A DNA stretch of 64,000 bases, taken from positions 76,074 to 140,073 of the forward strand of contig JALHQW010000008.1 in the NCBI GenBank assembly GCA_022841745.1, written 5' to 3'. Below are positions 7,757-16,100 of this stretch, one piece after another. The stretch's first letter is position 1; the number at the start of each line of letters is the position of its first letter. The position numbers and the translations under genes were made by a program. The notes beneath the pieces were generated by a model, which saw nothing but the letters and a program-made list of their open reading frames with translations, did no database searches and was not told the DNA's origin. This stretch comes from Saprospiraceae bacterium (lineage in GTDB: Bacteria > Bacteroidota > Bacteroidia > Chitinophagales > Saprospiraceae).

Positions 7757-8075
7757 GGCCGTTGGTGACGGCAAGTGTCATGCGGACGTAGAGCCTGCGT
7801 AGGAAGTCCTCCTCTTCGAGCATGGTGTTCAGCACCTGTGCGGCGGCGGTGAGCTCCTTGAAGCTGGGCTGCGGCTTGGCGTCCTGCGGCGGCAGGGCAT
7901 CGGATGTTTCTTTCATTGTATCTTGATTTGAGAATGTTGCGTCGTTGACGGCGGCCAGCAGCAGCTTTTGCATTTCTTGCTTGGCCTGTTCGGTGCCTGT
8001 GCCAGCCATGTCCAGCCCAATGTGGATTTGGTTCACGAGGTGGCCTAAGTTGATGGTGATGGTTTTCTGCGCCAT
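7719..8075 (-). CDS. Phage protein, unknown, end of the leftward head block
   Basis: 118 aa from ATG 8075 (MAQKTITINLGHLVNQIHIGLDMAGTG). A longer upstream start is possible but adds an unlikely N-terminus. The C-terminal half is helical (FKELTAAAQVLNTMLEEEDFLRRLYVRM). It is the last gene of the leftward terminase-portal block and overlaps the convergent gene at 7756 by 38 bases. Function unknown. Confidence 0.6.
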   Translation of the reverse strand: MAQKTITINLGHLVNQIHIGLDMAGTGTEQAKQEMQKLLLAAVNDATFSNQDTMKETSDALPPQDAKPQPSFKELTAAAQVLNTMLEEEDFLRRLYVRMTLAVTNGLKPEDFRQPPAA

Positions 8076-8117
8076 GATAATATGTTTATACAAAGCTACG
8101 GAATAAAACAATTTGTT

Positions 8118-8396
8118 TCAACCCAAGTTTTCAACAAGGTGCTGCCCCCCCCCTTCCAATAGCCCAAAGATGTCAATCTGGTTCGGGTTTGTGACCTTCT
8201 TTGGCGCCTCTTCGGGCAGCACCGTGTTCAGTATCCGCATGAGCGTCACCTCGTGGTCGATAAAGAACTCGGACATCACCTGTTGGTTGCAGTCGTCAAT
8301 CCGCAGGCGCTGCTCATTGTACAGGAACTTGTGCCGTTCCTGGATCTTCTTGTACTTTTTGTAGGTGCCGTTCCTTACGGGCGTTTTGTATGCCAT
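8118..8396 (-). CDS. Phage protein, unknown
   Basis: 92 aa, basic N-terminus (MAYKTPVRNGTYKKYKKIQERHKFLYNEQRLRIDDCNQQ) and a more acidic C-terminus. No family is recognised. It lies between the 205-aa gene and the last gene of the leftward block and is probably a small structural or accessory protein. Confidence 0.6.
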   Translation of the reverse strand: MAYKTPVRNGTYKKYKKIQERHKFLYNEQRLRIDDCNQQVMSEFFIDHEVTLMRILNTVLPEEAPKKVTNPNQIDIFGLLEGGGQHLVENLG

Positions 8397-8425
8397 TTGC
8401 GATGTGCTTTTTGATTAAGTGCCTA

Positions 8426-9043
8426 TCAGTCAATTTCTCCAAGCCATTCAGTCAGGTCGTCCATTGTGTAGGCGTTGCCCTGGCTGTCCTGCCATACGGT
8501 TGGAGCGCCTATGGTCACCTCGCATTCCAGCGTGGCCAGTACGGTCTGGAGCTGCTGCTGTGCCGAGTAGTCGTACATGACGGACTGGAATCGCTGGCTG
8601 GTCTTGGCGATGTTGTCCAGCTCGCCGTGGGGCACGGAGTTTACCCGTACGATGCTTTCAAGGAGCACCCGGTCGTCTGCCGTGTTGAACAGCGCCTCGA
8701 AGCCCGGGACGTAGCTCAATAGGGGGCGGAAGTTCATGAGGGCTTGGAACACCTTGCTCTCGGTGCCGAGGTGGTCTATATAGACCTTGTCGGTCATGTC
8801 ACGCTCGTCGCCGTAGGCCGTGTCGCTCACGAGGTGCGTCTCGAACTGGAGCACCCCCCGCTGGATACTGTCGGGCAGCGTCTTCCATTCCACCGGCAGG
8901 AACTTGACGTACAGCCCTGGCGTGATGGTGATGATGTCCTCGCCCACTTGGGCATACTGGTTCAGGTGCCAGTCTATGCCATCCAGGCCGGGCACCTTTA
9001 TAGTGAGGCGCTTCTTGAGTGCGAGGTAAACGAGGTCTAGCAT
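8426..9043 (-). CDS. Phage structural-block protein, possible tail terminator or connector
   Basis: 205 aa, no signature I can name with confidence. It opens MLDLVYLALKKRLTIKVPGLDGIDWHLNQYAQ, resembling the start of neck/tail-terminator proteins, and lies directly after the gpG-like tail-completion gene (three-base gap), where Mu-like phages keep gp37-type neck genes. The rest is mixed alpha/beta with many acidic residues. Placement, not sequence, supports the suggested role. Confidence 0.6.
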   Translation of the reverse strand: MLDLVYLALKKRLTIKVPGLDGIDWHLNQYAQVGEDIITITPGLYVKFLPVEWKTLPDSIQRGVLQFETHLVSDTAYGDERDMTDKVYIDHLGTESKVFQALMNFRPLLSYVPGFEALFNTADDRVLLESIVRVNSVPHGELDNIAKTSQRFQSVMYDYSAQQQLQTVLATLECEVTIGAPTVWQDSQGNAYTMDDLTEWLGEID

Positions 9044-9046
9044 GGT

Positions 9047-9547
9047 TCAAAACTGTTTCAAGTGTTTGTCGAAGATGCGCTCCATGCCCTGCTCGCCGAG
9101 CCGCTGTAGGTCGAGGCGCAGCTGGTGGCTGGGGCCGAGGAACTGTCGCTTGGGCATGGTGAAGCTGAAGCGGCGGCTGTGCGCCTTCACCGGGTGGCCC
9201 TTGCGGGTGTGCGCCCTGACGTTGGCGGTGCCGCTGGCGGTGCCGCCCTCGTTGTGTATCTGGGCGTATGGGATGTCGGTGCTGATGGTGACCCGCCGCC
9301 CGGCCACGGTGTACTTTAGGCTGTTGCGCAGCGCCCCGGTCTTCACGAGCACGGCCCTGCCGGGGTCGTTGTCTGGGCTGCGCTTCTTCCACTTGGAGAG
9401 GCCACGGTCGGTGAAGCCCTGTTGCCGGAAGGAGTGGCGGAAGAAGTTGAGGGCGGTGACGGCGGCCACGGTGGGGAACTGGGCGTTGTAGCGCTCCAGC
9501 GCTGCCACCAGTTGGCGCAGGTCGGGGAACTGATTTTGATTTGCCAT
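9047..9547 (-). CDS. Virion morphogenesis / tail-completion protein (gpG-like)
   Basis: 166 aa from ATG 9547. It shows the pattern of phage virion-morphogenesis proteins: FFRHSFRQQGFTDRGLSKWKKR near residue 40-60, ILVKTGALRNSL-like VLVKTGALRNSLKY, and YAQIHNEGGTASG followed by a basic tail (RKGHPVKAHSRRFSFTMPKRQFLGPS). In Mu this is gpG, needed at the head-tail joint. It has its own candidate promoter at 9564-9596 and follows a terminator. Confidence 0.8.
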   Translation of the reverse strand: MANQNQFPDLRQLVAALERYNAQFPTVAAVTALNFFRHSFRQQGFTDRGLSKWKKRSPDNDPGRAVLVKTGALRNSLKYTVAGRRVTISTDIPYAQIHNEGGTASGTANVRAHTRKGHPVKAHSRRFSFTMPKRQFLGPSHQLRLDLQRLGEQGMERIFDKHLKQF

Positions 9548-9563
9548 GTAAACCATTTTGTTG

Positions 9564-9596
9564 CAAAGTTAAAACAAAATGGTGGTCATTTGCAAA
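9564..9596 (-). promoter_or_regulatory. Candidate leftward promoter before the gpG-like gene
   Basis: On the minus strand TTTG (complement of 9593-9596), 21 bases, then TAACTTTG (complement of 9564-9571) match TTTG-N-TAnnTTTG. It lies downstream of a hairpin terminator and 17 bases before the 9547 start, so genes 9547 to 7719 may be a separate transcription unit. Confidence 0.55.
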
Positions 9597-9646
9597 TCAA
9601 AGGGGAAAGCCCTACCTTTGTGGCGGCTGTCGAGGGATGGCCACAC

Positions 9647-9680
9647 ACAAAAGCCTTGGCAGCGATGCCAGGGCTTTTCG
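9647..9680 (-). terminator. Hairpin terminator after the portal-MuF gene
   Basis: AAAAGCCTTGGC - AGCGA - TGCCAGGGCTTTT forms a stem of about 11 bp with one mismatch pair region, flanked by A and T runs on either strand. It begins eight bases after the portal-MuF stop, suitable for ending the leftward transcript there. Confidence 0.6.
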
Positions 9681-9687
9681 ATTTTAT

Positions 9688-12225
9688 TTACTGGTACTTG
9701 TCCAGCAGCGCAAAGTCCCGCTTGCGCACCTGCTCGGCGGTCAGCTCCACCAAATCATTTGGCTCGAAGAGCAGGCCGATACTGACCAGCTTCCTATCCT
9801 TGTCCATGTTCACGGCGGACATCATCCCTTTTATGATATTGGCAATGGTGGCCGACTTCGGCACCACCAGCAGCACCCTGCCCGCCTGTGCCTTGCCCGT
9901 GCGCAGCAGGAACTGTACGCTGTTGGCGCTGCCGCTGGTCACTTTCATTTCCCATACCCTGCCGTCTACCAGCGCATCGGGGCTCACCTCGCCGTTGCGG
10001 TTCTCCACCAGTTCCACGGCATGTCCCATTTCCATCAGGCGCTTTGCCGTTGCGAGGTTGGCGGGCAGCTCCCGCTCCCCGGCCTGGCTGGCGTGGCGCA
10101 CCACGTAGCCGCCCGTCTTGTCGTCGAAGGCTTCCCGCACCCAGTCCTTGGCGGGGTAGCTGTCATATACAAGCTGCGAGGTGGCCTTTAGCAGCCGGGC
10201 CCTTTGCGGCTCCGGTATGCCCTGGAAATAGGGGTGGCTCTGTGGTAAGAGTTCCTGGTCCTTGCCGAAGTTGGTGCGGAACATGGGCGGCACCTCTTTT
10301 ATGGACGGGTAGAGGCTGGGCGGCACCTCTGGGCCGCTGACGCTGGTGGTGACGCAACGGCAGCGCCAGCCGTTCGGCGGGGCGTAGGTGTCCCAAAACG
10401 GGTCGTCGATATGTTTGACCACGCCGTCGAGCACCTGGTGGGATTTCCTGACCCTGGCATCGCCGACGGTATCGTAGCGGAGGTACGGGAACAGGTGCTT
10501 TACCTGCTCGTGCTGCTGCCACCGCTCGCCCGCCCTGGCGCTGCTGTGGGCCTGCTGCCACTCGGCCTGCTGCCATTCCTCGTAGTAGTTGCCCATCAGG
10601 CCTGCCGTGGCCTTCTTGAACTCCGAGAAGCTGCGTGGCTTCCCGGTGGCGGGGTCGAGCAGCTCGGCCACCAGTTCCTTGATGTTGCTGTGGTTCTTGA
10701 AGGCGGCGAAGGTGTGGATGCTGCTGCGGTAGCGGGCGAGCAGCTCGTAGCTGGGGTCGGCGTAGGCGGTGTCGAGGAAGGACTTTCCGACGCCATCCTG
10801 TGCTGCGCCCCAGAGCGACTCGGTGAAGTAGCCCCAGCTGGCGGGGTCGAGGCTGCCTTCCTTCACCTTCTTCGACCAAACGTTGCGCAGCGCCGTCTGC
10901 ATCACCTCTTCCAAGTCCAAAGAGAGGGTGAGCGGGTGAGAAGGTGAGAGCGTGAGCGGGTGGGCGGTGCCGCAGCAGTCGTCGCCGACGGCACCAGCGT
11001 AGGCGAGCGTCAGCGCTTCACGCCTGTGGCGGATGGGCTTTTTTTTTTGGCCAGCCGCACCCGGCTGTTCGTCCACGTCCTCCATGGGCGTGTCCATCGT
11101 GCCGGGCTTGGCGGGTTCCTTCTCCAACAAGTCCTTGAACTTATAGGTGATGCCCTCGATGGGGTAGCCATGCTGGAGCAGGAAGGGCATCAGGCAATAA
11201 TTGATGCTGTACTCGATGCGGCGAAGCCTCGCCTTGGTGTAGTCGTTCAGGATTCGTTCGTGAACCTGGGCGCTGCCGACGTACGATTTTTCGTCGCTAG
11301 TCCCTGTCTGGCCGTTCACGAGCTTGCTGATGTCCGAGTCACAGCCGTCCCGCATATCTTTGAAAGTACCATAGGCAAACGCCTGGTTGGATTCTTCCAT
11401 CTTGAAATCGTCCAAGTCGTCGAGGATGGCCCAGCCGTTGGAGCCCATGTTCGACAGCATCTCTTGCTTCTTGTCGAGTTCCTTCTCGTCCCTCGTGCTG
11501 GTCTTCACGATAAGGAACGGCATGCCGTACTTCTCGTTGCGCCTGCCCCAATCTCCAACGGCGTACTCCTTTCTTATGACCAGCCTGCTGAGGGACTTCA
11601 ACAGCCCAAGGTCGTCGGGCCAGCCCAGTTCCACCAAATATTTGCCAATCATCTTGGGGTCTCGGTAGTCGAGGCCCTTCTCGTCGTGGACGTACAGCAC
11701 CAGCTCGCCCGACTCCGGGCGCACATGTTCCCTCGGCACCAACCAGATGCGCTGGAACTCGCCGTCCTTCATCTCCGGATTGAACTCCAAAAGGGTGTGG
11801 CCATAAAGCTCGGTGTCGACTGCTTTTTCGAGGTACTCGTTGAACCAAGGCCGCTCGAACAGCGCCCGCAGTTTTTTATCCTCGATGGTCTTACCGTCCC
11901 TTTCCAGCACGAAGCCGCTCAACTGAACAGTGAACCTGGCCGTGCGCACCTGGCTCAGCAGTACCGCATCCTCCATCACGGTATGGTAAAGGCGATACAG
12001 CAATTCCCTTCGAGGCCGGATGGGGTCTTCGGCCACGGCCACGGCAGAGGCCCAGTTCTTTAGTTCGAGTTCGATGCGGGGCGACCAGTAGCGCTTGAGC
12101 TTTGGCTGCCATCCCTTGCGGTCTGGCTTTGTGGCAGTGCCATCCTGGGCAAGCTCACGGGTGGGCGCTTCGTCCCTTTTGAAGATGCTTTGAACCCGGT
12201 TCAAAGCGGATTTGAAAAAGGCCAT
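9688..12225 (-). CDS. Portal - MuF head morphogenesis - CdiA-like nuclease fusion
   Basis: 845 aa from ATG 12225. Residues about 1-385 are a Mu-type portal (DUF935-like: WSPRIELELKNWASAVAVAEDP, LYGHTLLEFNPEM, RNEKYGMPFLIVK). Residues 440-625 are a MuF minor head domain (LMGNYYEEWQQAEWQQA, DTVGDARVRKSHQVLDGVV, APPNGWRCRCVT). Residues about 690-845 resemble CdiA-type contact-dependent nuclease ends: GGYVVRHASQ, LMEMGHAVELVEN, then DALVDGRVWEMK with Asp751 and Glu759-x-Lys as a PD-(D/E)xK signature. MuF proteins with C-terminal toxins are known in Firmicutes phages. A simple-repeat insert lies at residues 421-435. No clear immunity gene is adjacent. Confidence 0.85.
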   Translation of the reverse strand: MAFFKSALNRVQSIFKRDEAPTRELAQDGTATKPDRKGWQPKLKRYWSPRIELELKNWASAVAVAEDPIRPRRELLYRLYHTVMEDAVLLSQVRTARFTVQLSGFVLERDGKTIEDKKLRALFERPWFNEYLEKAVDTELYGHTLLEFNPEMKDGEFQRIWLVPREHVRPESGELVLYVHDEKGLDYRDPKMIGKYLVELGWPDDLGLLKSLSRLVIRKEYAVGDWGRRNEKYGMPFLIVKTSTRDEKELDKKQEMLSNMGSNGWAILDDLDDFKMEESNQAFAYGTFKDMRDGCDSDISKLVNGQTGTSDEKSYVGSAQVHERILNDYTKARLRRIEYSINYCLMPFLLQHGYPIEGITYKFKDLLEKEPAKPGTMDTPMEDVDEQPGAAGQKKKPIRHRREALTLAYAGAVGDDCCGTAHPLTLSPSHPLTLSLDLEEVMQTALRNVWSKKVKEGSLDPASWGYFTESLWGAAQDGVGKSFLDTAYADPSYELLARYRSSIHTFAAFKNHSNIKELVAELLDPATGKPRSFSEFKKATAGLMGNYYEEWQQAEWQQAHSSARAGERWQQHEQVKHLFPYLRYDTVGDARVRKSHQVLDGVVKHIDDPFWDTYAPPNGWRCRCVTTSVSGPEVPPSLYPSIKEVPPMFRTNFGKDQELLPQSHPYFQGIPEPQRARLLKATSQLVYDSYPAKDWVREAFDDKTGGYVVRHASQAGERELPANLATAKRLMEMGHAVELVENRNGEVSPDALVDGRVWEMKVTSGSANSVQFLLRTGKAQAGRVLLVVPKSATIANIIKGMMSAVNMDKDRKLVSIGLLFEPNDLVELTAEQVRKRDFALLDKYQ
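10921..10965 (-). repeat. Simple-sequence insert coding in frame in the portal-MuF linker
   Basis: Five near-repeats of CTCACCC/CTCACGC-like units encode HPLTLSPSHPLTLSL. They sit exactly between the portal and MuF parts. The unit resembles the CTCACTCT repeats found in a host intergenic region at 48161-48206. Confidence 0.7.
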
Positions 12226-12331
12226 TTTTAGGCGATTTAAGCGATGATTGTTTTGGTACAACAATATGTGTCAAGAATAACCATATCGTTTGATTTTAAC
12301 CAGATATGGAGTATTTGAACCTATTGTGTCT

Positions 12332-12745
12332 CTAGTGCGTCCGTGCGGGCTGGCTCCCCCACCTAAACTTCGTCGGGTTGGTGCTGTCGGCATTGGCCAG
12401 CCTTGGCAGCTCGGTGCTGAGCTTCCCGTCGCTGATGTCGTTCAGCGTCGTCAGGGTATCGTTGTAGTTCTTGACGACCCGCTCCGGGGTGAGCTTGTCC
12501 GGTATGCGCTCGTAGAGGTAGTAAATGGCGAGGCACATCACCCACCGCACCACCTGCTTTGGGCGGCTGCCCGCAGTGGTGGCGAAGATGGCCGCCACGT
12601 CGTAGCGGCTGTGGAGTGCGTCCCTCACCACTTGGATGGCGGTTTCTTCCGCCACGTCGAGCAGGTCGGGGTCTTCCTCTATGACCTGCATCAGCCGGGC
12701 TTCCCGGATCTTGACCTTGTAGTCTGCTTCTTCGATGAATGCCAT
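12332..12745 (-). CDS. gp36-like (DUF1320) phage protein
   Basis: 137 aa from ATG 12745 (MAFIEEADYKVKIREARLMQVIEEDP). It shows the DUF1320/Mu gp36 outline: a start with a short IREARL helix, AIQVVRDALHSRYDVAAIF, then RWVMCLAIYYLYERIPDKLTPERVVKNYNDTL and a short C-terminal tail ending FRWGSQP. Gp36-type proteins are neck or head-completion components near the MuF gene in Mu-like phages. The gene lies between terminase and portal. Confidence 0.8.
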   Translation of the reverse strand: MAFIEEADYKVKIREARLMQVIEEDPDLLDVAEETAIQVVRDALHSRYDVAAIFATTAGSRPKQVVRWVMCLAIYYLYERIPDKLTPERVVKNYNDTLTTLNDISDGKLSTELPRLANADSTNPTKFRWGSQPARTH

Positions 12746-12764
12746 ATCAGTGATTTGTGATTGG

Positions 12765-12851
12765 TTAATCGTCGGCGCTTTCGTCACCAATGAGGTTGTC
12801 CATCAGACAGTCCTCACAAATGGGGTTGCCTTGGTAAGGGTTTGGATTCAT
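12765..12851 (-). CDS. Putative 28-aa phage peptide with CxxC
   Basis: A tiny frame opens one base after the terminase stop and reads MNPNPYQGNPICEDCLMDNL plus an acidic tail (IGDESADD). C-E-D-C could bind a metal. It fills the gap between terminase and the gp36-like gene. It may be real because the junctions are tight, but length alone makes it uncertain. Confidence 0.4.
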   Translation of the reverse strand: MNPNPYQGNPICEDCLMDNLIGDESADD

Positions 12852-12852
12852 G

Positions 12853-14445
12853 TTACCTATTGTTTGTACGCTTGTACTTGCCCATGCGTGGCTTAAAGTT
12901 CGAGCTTCGCACGATGCGCTGCAAGTAATGGTTCCCGCCCTCGACGGCATCGGGCCCATCGTCGTGCGAGTACGGGAATCCGAGGAACTGCTGCACGAGT
13001 ACCTGCATGTCCGGGCTTTGGCGCTCGGCCTCGTTGAAGCGGAGCAGGCCCCGTTCCATGAGCGGGCTTAGGTTCTCGATGCGCATTTCCTTGTTGGGCT
13101 TCGAGCGCTTGTCGGCACGGATGGGCATCTGGCCGCACTCCCTTGCCTCGCCCTCGGCCTCGAACTCGTCCATCATGTCTGGCTGTAGGGCGTTCTCCTC
13201 GATGTAGTACAGGGCGCCGCTCCCGGCGTCCTCCCAGTAGTCGTAGTTGACCTTCACCATTGCCGATATGGTGGCCTGCCGCACCCATGCCCTCACCACG
13301 TCCACGTACTTTCCGTGCTTGCCCAGCATCACCACGGCCTTGTAGTCCGAGTTCTTGGTCTCCTTCAGGCTGCCATCGGTATAGACCACGATGGCATCGT
13401 ACTTGGCCAGGGGCAGGGCCTTTTCCCAGTGCACCCATTCGTTCTTGAAGATGAGGCCCTCCTCGTGGTGCTCGTGGAAGTATTCCCTTCGAGCGGAGTA
13501 GTGGCCCATTATTTCCATCTTGGCCGTGAGCTGTGCTAGTGTGTAGCGCTCTTTCCAAGCGGGCTGGCCGTGCTGCGCATCGGCCTTGCCGTGGGTCTTG
13601 GGGTTCTCTATCGCATATACTATTATATGTGTGATGCCCTTGCGCTTGGGGTCACCCGGTTCCACGTTGCCCACGAGGTGGGCAAGGATGCTCTTTTTGT
13701 GGATGCGGTTGCCAGCCACCACTAGCCTGCTCCCTTTGATAGGGAGCGCCCCGTACAAATCCTCCATGACCCATGCGACTGCCTCTTTCACCCGTTGGTC
13801 GTTGCGCACGATGACCTTGTCGTCTATGTCGTCCACCACGGCATAGTTTGGGCGCTTGGCCGCCTTACGTATTCCCCTTGGGCTCTGGCCTCGGCCAAAA
13901 GCCCAGAAGCCGATGCCGTCCGAGGTGCTGAAGCTGCCCTCCTGCCAGTTGCCGTGGTGTACCTTGTGGCCGTAGTCGGCAAGGTAGCGCTTGTTGGCCT
14001 CCAGCTCTGCCTGTACGTCTGAAAGCAGGGTGATGGCCTTGTCCTCGTTGGCGCTGGCCACCACCATGCCTTCCAGCTCACCAGTGGCATAGAGGTATAG
14101 CGGCATCATCACGTTGGCGAAGACGGACTTTGCATGTTCTCTCGCCCATTCGAGTATGGCGAAGCAGGCCTTATCAGCTATGATTTCCTTGGCAGCCTTG
14201 CGGTGGAACCAACCGAAGTCCGATAGGACATTTCCATCGTCGTCCCGGTCAAAGTAATGCGGGAAATAGAACTTGCAGAACTCAGTAAAGCTCGATCTGA
14301 GCCGTGCCTTTCTGGCTTCCCGTTGGCCGTCTGTCTCATGCAGCGGTATTTCGGTCTGAGAGCGGATGTGCTCACAGAGGTCGAGCCATTCCTGGTACTC
14401 CCTCCGCTCGGTGGTGGACAGCTTAGAGTAGTTTTCTTTTCTCAT
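12853..14445 (-). CDS. Terminase large subunit
   Basis: 530 aa. N-terminal ATPase: the Walker A region is the degenerate form seen in Mu-like terminases (EWAREHAKSVFANV, about residue 100), Walker B is YAVVDDIDD near 205. The C-terminal RNase-H-like nuclease is visible as IVVYTDGSLKE near 345 and HDDGPDAVEGG near 500. The enzyme pumps DNA into proheads and cuts it. It overlaps the preceding small-subunit-like gene by 23 bases and leads the leftward head block. Confidence 0.9.
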   Translation of the reverse strand: MRKENYSKLSTTERREYQEWLDLCEHIRSQTEIPLHETDGQREARKARLRSSFTEFCKFYFPHYFDRDDDGNVLSDFGWFHRKAAKEIIADKACFAILEWAREHAKSVFANVMMPLYLYATGELEGMVVASANEDKAITLLSDVQAELEANKRYLADYGHKVHHGNWQEGSFSTSDGIGFWAFGRGQSPRGIRKAAKRPNYAVVDDIDDKVIVRNDQRVKEAVAWVMEDLYGALPIKGSRLVVAGNRIHKKSILAHLVGNVEPGDPKRKGITHIIVYAIENPKTHGKADAQHGQPAWKERYTLAQLTAKMEIMGHYSARREYFHEHHEEGLIFKNEWVHWEKALPLAKYDAIVVYTDGSLKETKNSDYKAVVMLGKHGKYVDVVRAWVRQATISAMVKVNYDYWEDAGSGALYYIEENALQPDMMDEFEAEGEARECGQMPIRADKRSKPNKEMRIENLSPLMERGLLRFNEAERQSPDMQVLVQQFLGFPYSHDDGPDAVEGGNHYLQRIVRSSNFKPRMGKYKRTNNR

Positions 14446-14872
14446 TCAGGAAGTTGTCTATTTTGTCGGTGAGTGCCTTGGCGAGTTCCACGTCCACCAC
14501 GGAGACCCATTCGAGCAGCTCCTTGCAGACGCTGACGTAGTGGCTCCACTTCATGTGCTCCCGCTTGATGGTGGTGTGCAGTTTTTGCAAGGCGTCGATG
14601 TCACCACGCTCGATGAGCTTGGTACTTTCGGGGTCTTCGTCCGTCCATGCCTTTACCCGCCGCTTGAGGGCACGGAGTTGGTATTCGATGAGCTCCATCA
14701 CCATCTGGACCGAGGACTCCTCCATGAGTTCGAGCCGGATGCGCTTGTCACGCCAACCCTCGTCGGTGGCCCAGTTGCTGACGGTCTTCTCTGTGACCTT
14801 CAGCACACGGGCAATGTCCTTCTGTTGCCAGCCCTCCATGAACAGTTGCCTTGCGGCGTCCTTTCTTTCCAT
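14423..14872 (-). CDS. Terminase small subunit-like HTH protein
   Basis: 149 aa. Residues 5-45 form a HTH (ARQLFMEGWQQKDIARVLKVTEKTVSNWATDEGW) of the kind found in phage small terminases (DUF1804-like in Mu). The rest is helical (SVQMVMELIEYQLRALKRRVKAW). It is the first gene of the leftward head block, overlaps the large subunit, and diverges from the protease gene at 15031. Late-gene promoters probably lie in the 158 bases between them. Confidence 0.75.
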   Translation of the reverse strand: MERKDAARQLFMEGWQQKDIARVLKVTEKTVSNWATDEGWRDKRIRLELMEESSVQMVMELIEYQLRALKRRVKAWTDEDPESTKLIERGDIDALQKLHTTIKREHMKWSHYVSVCKELLEWVSVVDVELAKALTDKIDNFLNEKRKLL

Positions 14873-15030
14873 GTGGCAAAATTCACCTCAAAAACTTCCT
14901 TTTTCAGGCTTGTTTTTCCAACGGTTGCAATGCGCAAACAGTTGGTTTTCAATGGCGAGCGCTTGGCAAAACAGGGCTTGCAGTGTGCCGCAAGGCGGCA
15001 CATTTTTGCAGCACACTTTCAAAAAAGCGC

Positions 15031-16002
15031 ATGGCAATCATCATCATCAGTGACAAGGTCAACAGGTCGGGCTACCGGGTGAACGTGGCTGGGGGCAGGC
15101 TGGAGAACTACTCCAAGAACCCGATATTGCTGTTCATGCACAACCGGGCCAGCCATGATTGGATGAATCGACCCAAGGAGGATGAGCGCCTGCCGGTCGG
15201 CAGGCTGGAGAACCTTCGTGTCGAGGGCGGTTCGCTGGTGGCCGACGACCCGATATGGGACGATAACGACCCTTTCGCAAAAACCCTAAAGTCGAAGTAT
15301 GAGGGTGGGTTCATGTCGGCGTTCAGTGCCGGGCTGATTCCCATGACCGTTAGTGACGCACCAGAGTGGCTCGTGAAAGGCCAGACCCGCAGCACCATAG
15401 TGGAATGGGAACTGCTCGAAGTGAGCATAGTTGACATCCCCAAGGACGGCAATGCCGTGCGGCTGAGCATGGCAGAGGGCGACAGCCTTGACACGCTGGT
15501 GCCAAAAATCAATCAAAGTCAATCATCAAATCAACCTGAAATGGACTTGAAGAAAATTGCGCTCAAGCTGAAGCTGGGCGAAAACGCAACCGAGGCCGAC
15601 GTGCTGTCCGCCATCGAGACACTGGCCGCCGAAGCGGACGGGCACCGCAAGGCCCGCAGGGATGCGCTGCTAAAACAGGGCAAGGACAGTGGCGTCATCA
15701 CGCAGGCCAACGAGAAGCACTGGATGACCGTCATCGAGCAGTCGTTGGACAGCGCCGAGGCGCTCATCGCCAACTTCCAGCCAGTGCCGCCCGCAGAAGG
15801 GGAAGACAAGCCGCCCACCGCAGCCGAACTGCTGAAGCTGGCCGCCGACAAGAACGTTGGCGCTGCTGCTGGCAAGAAGGCCAACCGTGACGACTGGGGC
15901 TTCGACAAATGGAGCAAGGAAGACCCCAAGGGCCTCAACGAGATGCGGCTAAAGGAACCAGCCAAATACGAAAAGCTCGCCCAGGAATACAACCCGGACT
16001 AA
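15031..16002 (+). CDS. Prohead protease with C-terminal scaffold
   Basis: 323 aa from ATG 15031. Residues 1-165 follow the HK97-type (S78) prohead protease: YSKNPILLFMHNRAS, PVGRLENLRVEGGSLVAD, GGFMSAFSAGLIP, ELLEVSIVDIPKDGNAVRL. A short Gln/Ser linker follows, then from Met171 (15541) a helical, charged C-terminus typical of scaffold proteins (MDLKKIALKLKLGENATEADV ...). In Mu, gpI is a protease whose nested frame Z supplies scaffold; the ATG at 15541 may do the same here. First gene of the rightward structural block. Confidence 0.82.
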   Translation: MAIIIISDKVNRSGYRVNVAGGRLENYSKNPILLFMHNRASHDWMNRPKEDERLPVGRLENLRVEGGSLVADDPIWDDNDPFAKTLKSKYEGGFMSAFSAGLIPMTVSDAPEWLVKGQTRSTIVEWELLEVSIVDIPKDGNAVRLSMAEGDSLDTLVPKINQSQSSNQPEMDLKKIALKLKLGENATEADVLSAIETLAAEADGHRKARRDALLKQGKDSGVITQANEKHWMTVIEQSLDSAEALIANFQPVPPAEGEDKPPTAAELLKLAADKNVGAAAGKKANRDDWGFDKWSKEDPKGLNEMRLKEPAKYEKLAQEYNPD

Positions 16003-16031
16003 GGGCACAGTCATAAATCCAATCGCAACAA

Positions 16032-16073
16032 CTCCAAGGGCTGGCGGGGCAACCCGTTAGCCTGCGGTTGGGG
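16032..16073 (+). promoter_or_regulatory. Structured leader hairpin upstream of the capsid gene
   Basis: A 10-bp stem (16039-16048 with 16053-16062) closes a GCAA tetraloop of the GNRA class. An outer stem CTCCAA (16032-16037) pairs with TTGGGG (16068-16073). No T run follows, so it is not a simple terminator. It lies in the 98-base gap between protease and capsid and may stabilise or punctuate the abundant capsid mRNA. Confidence 0.5.
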
Positions 16074-16100
16074 CAAAATCTTAAACTTAACCATTAAGCA

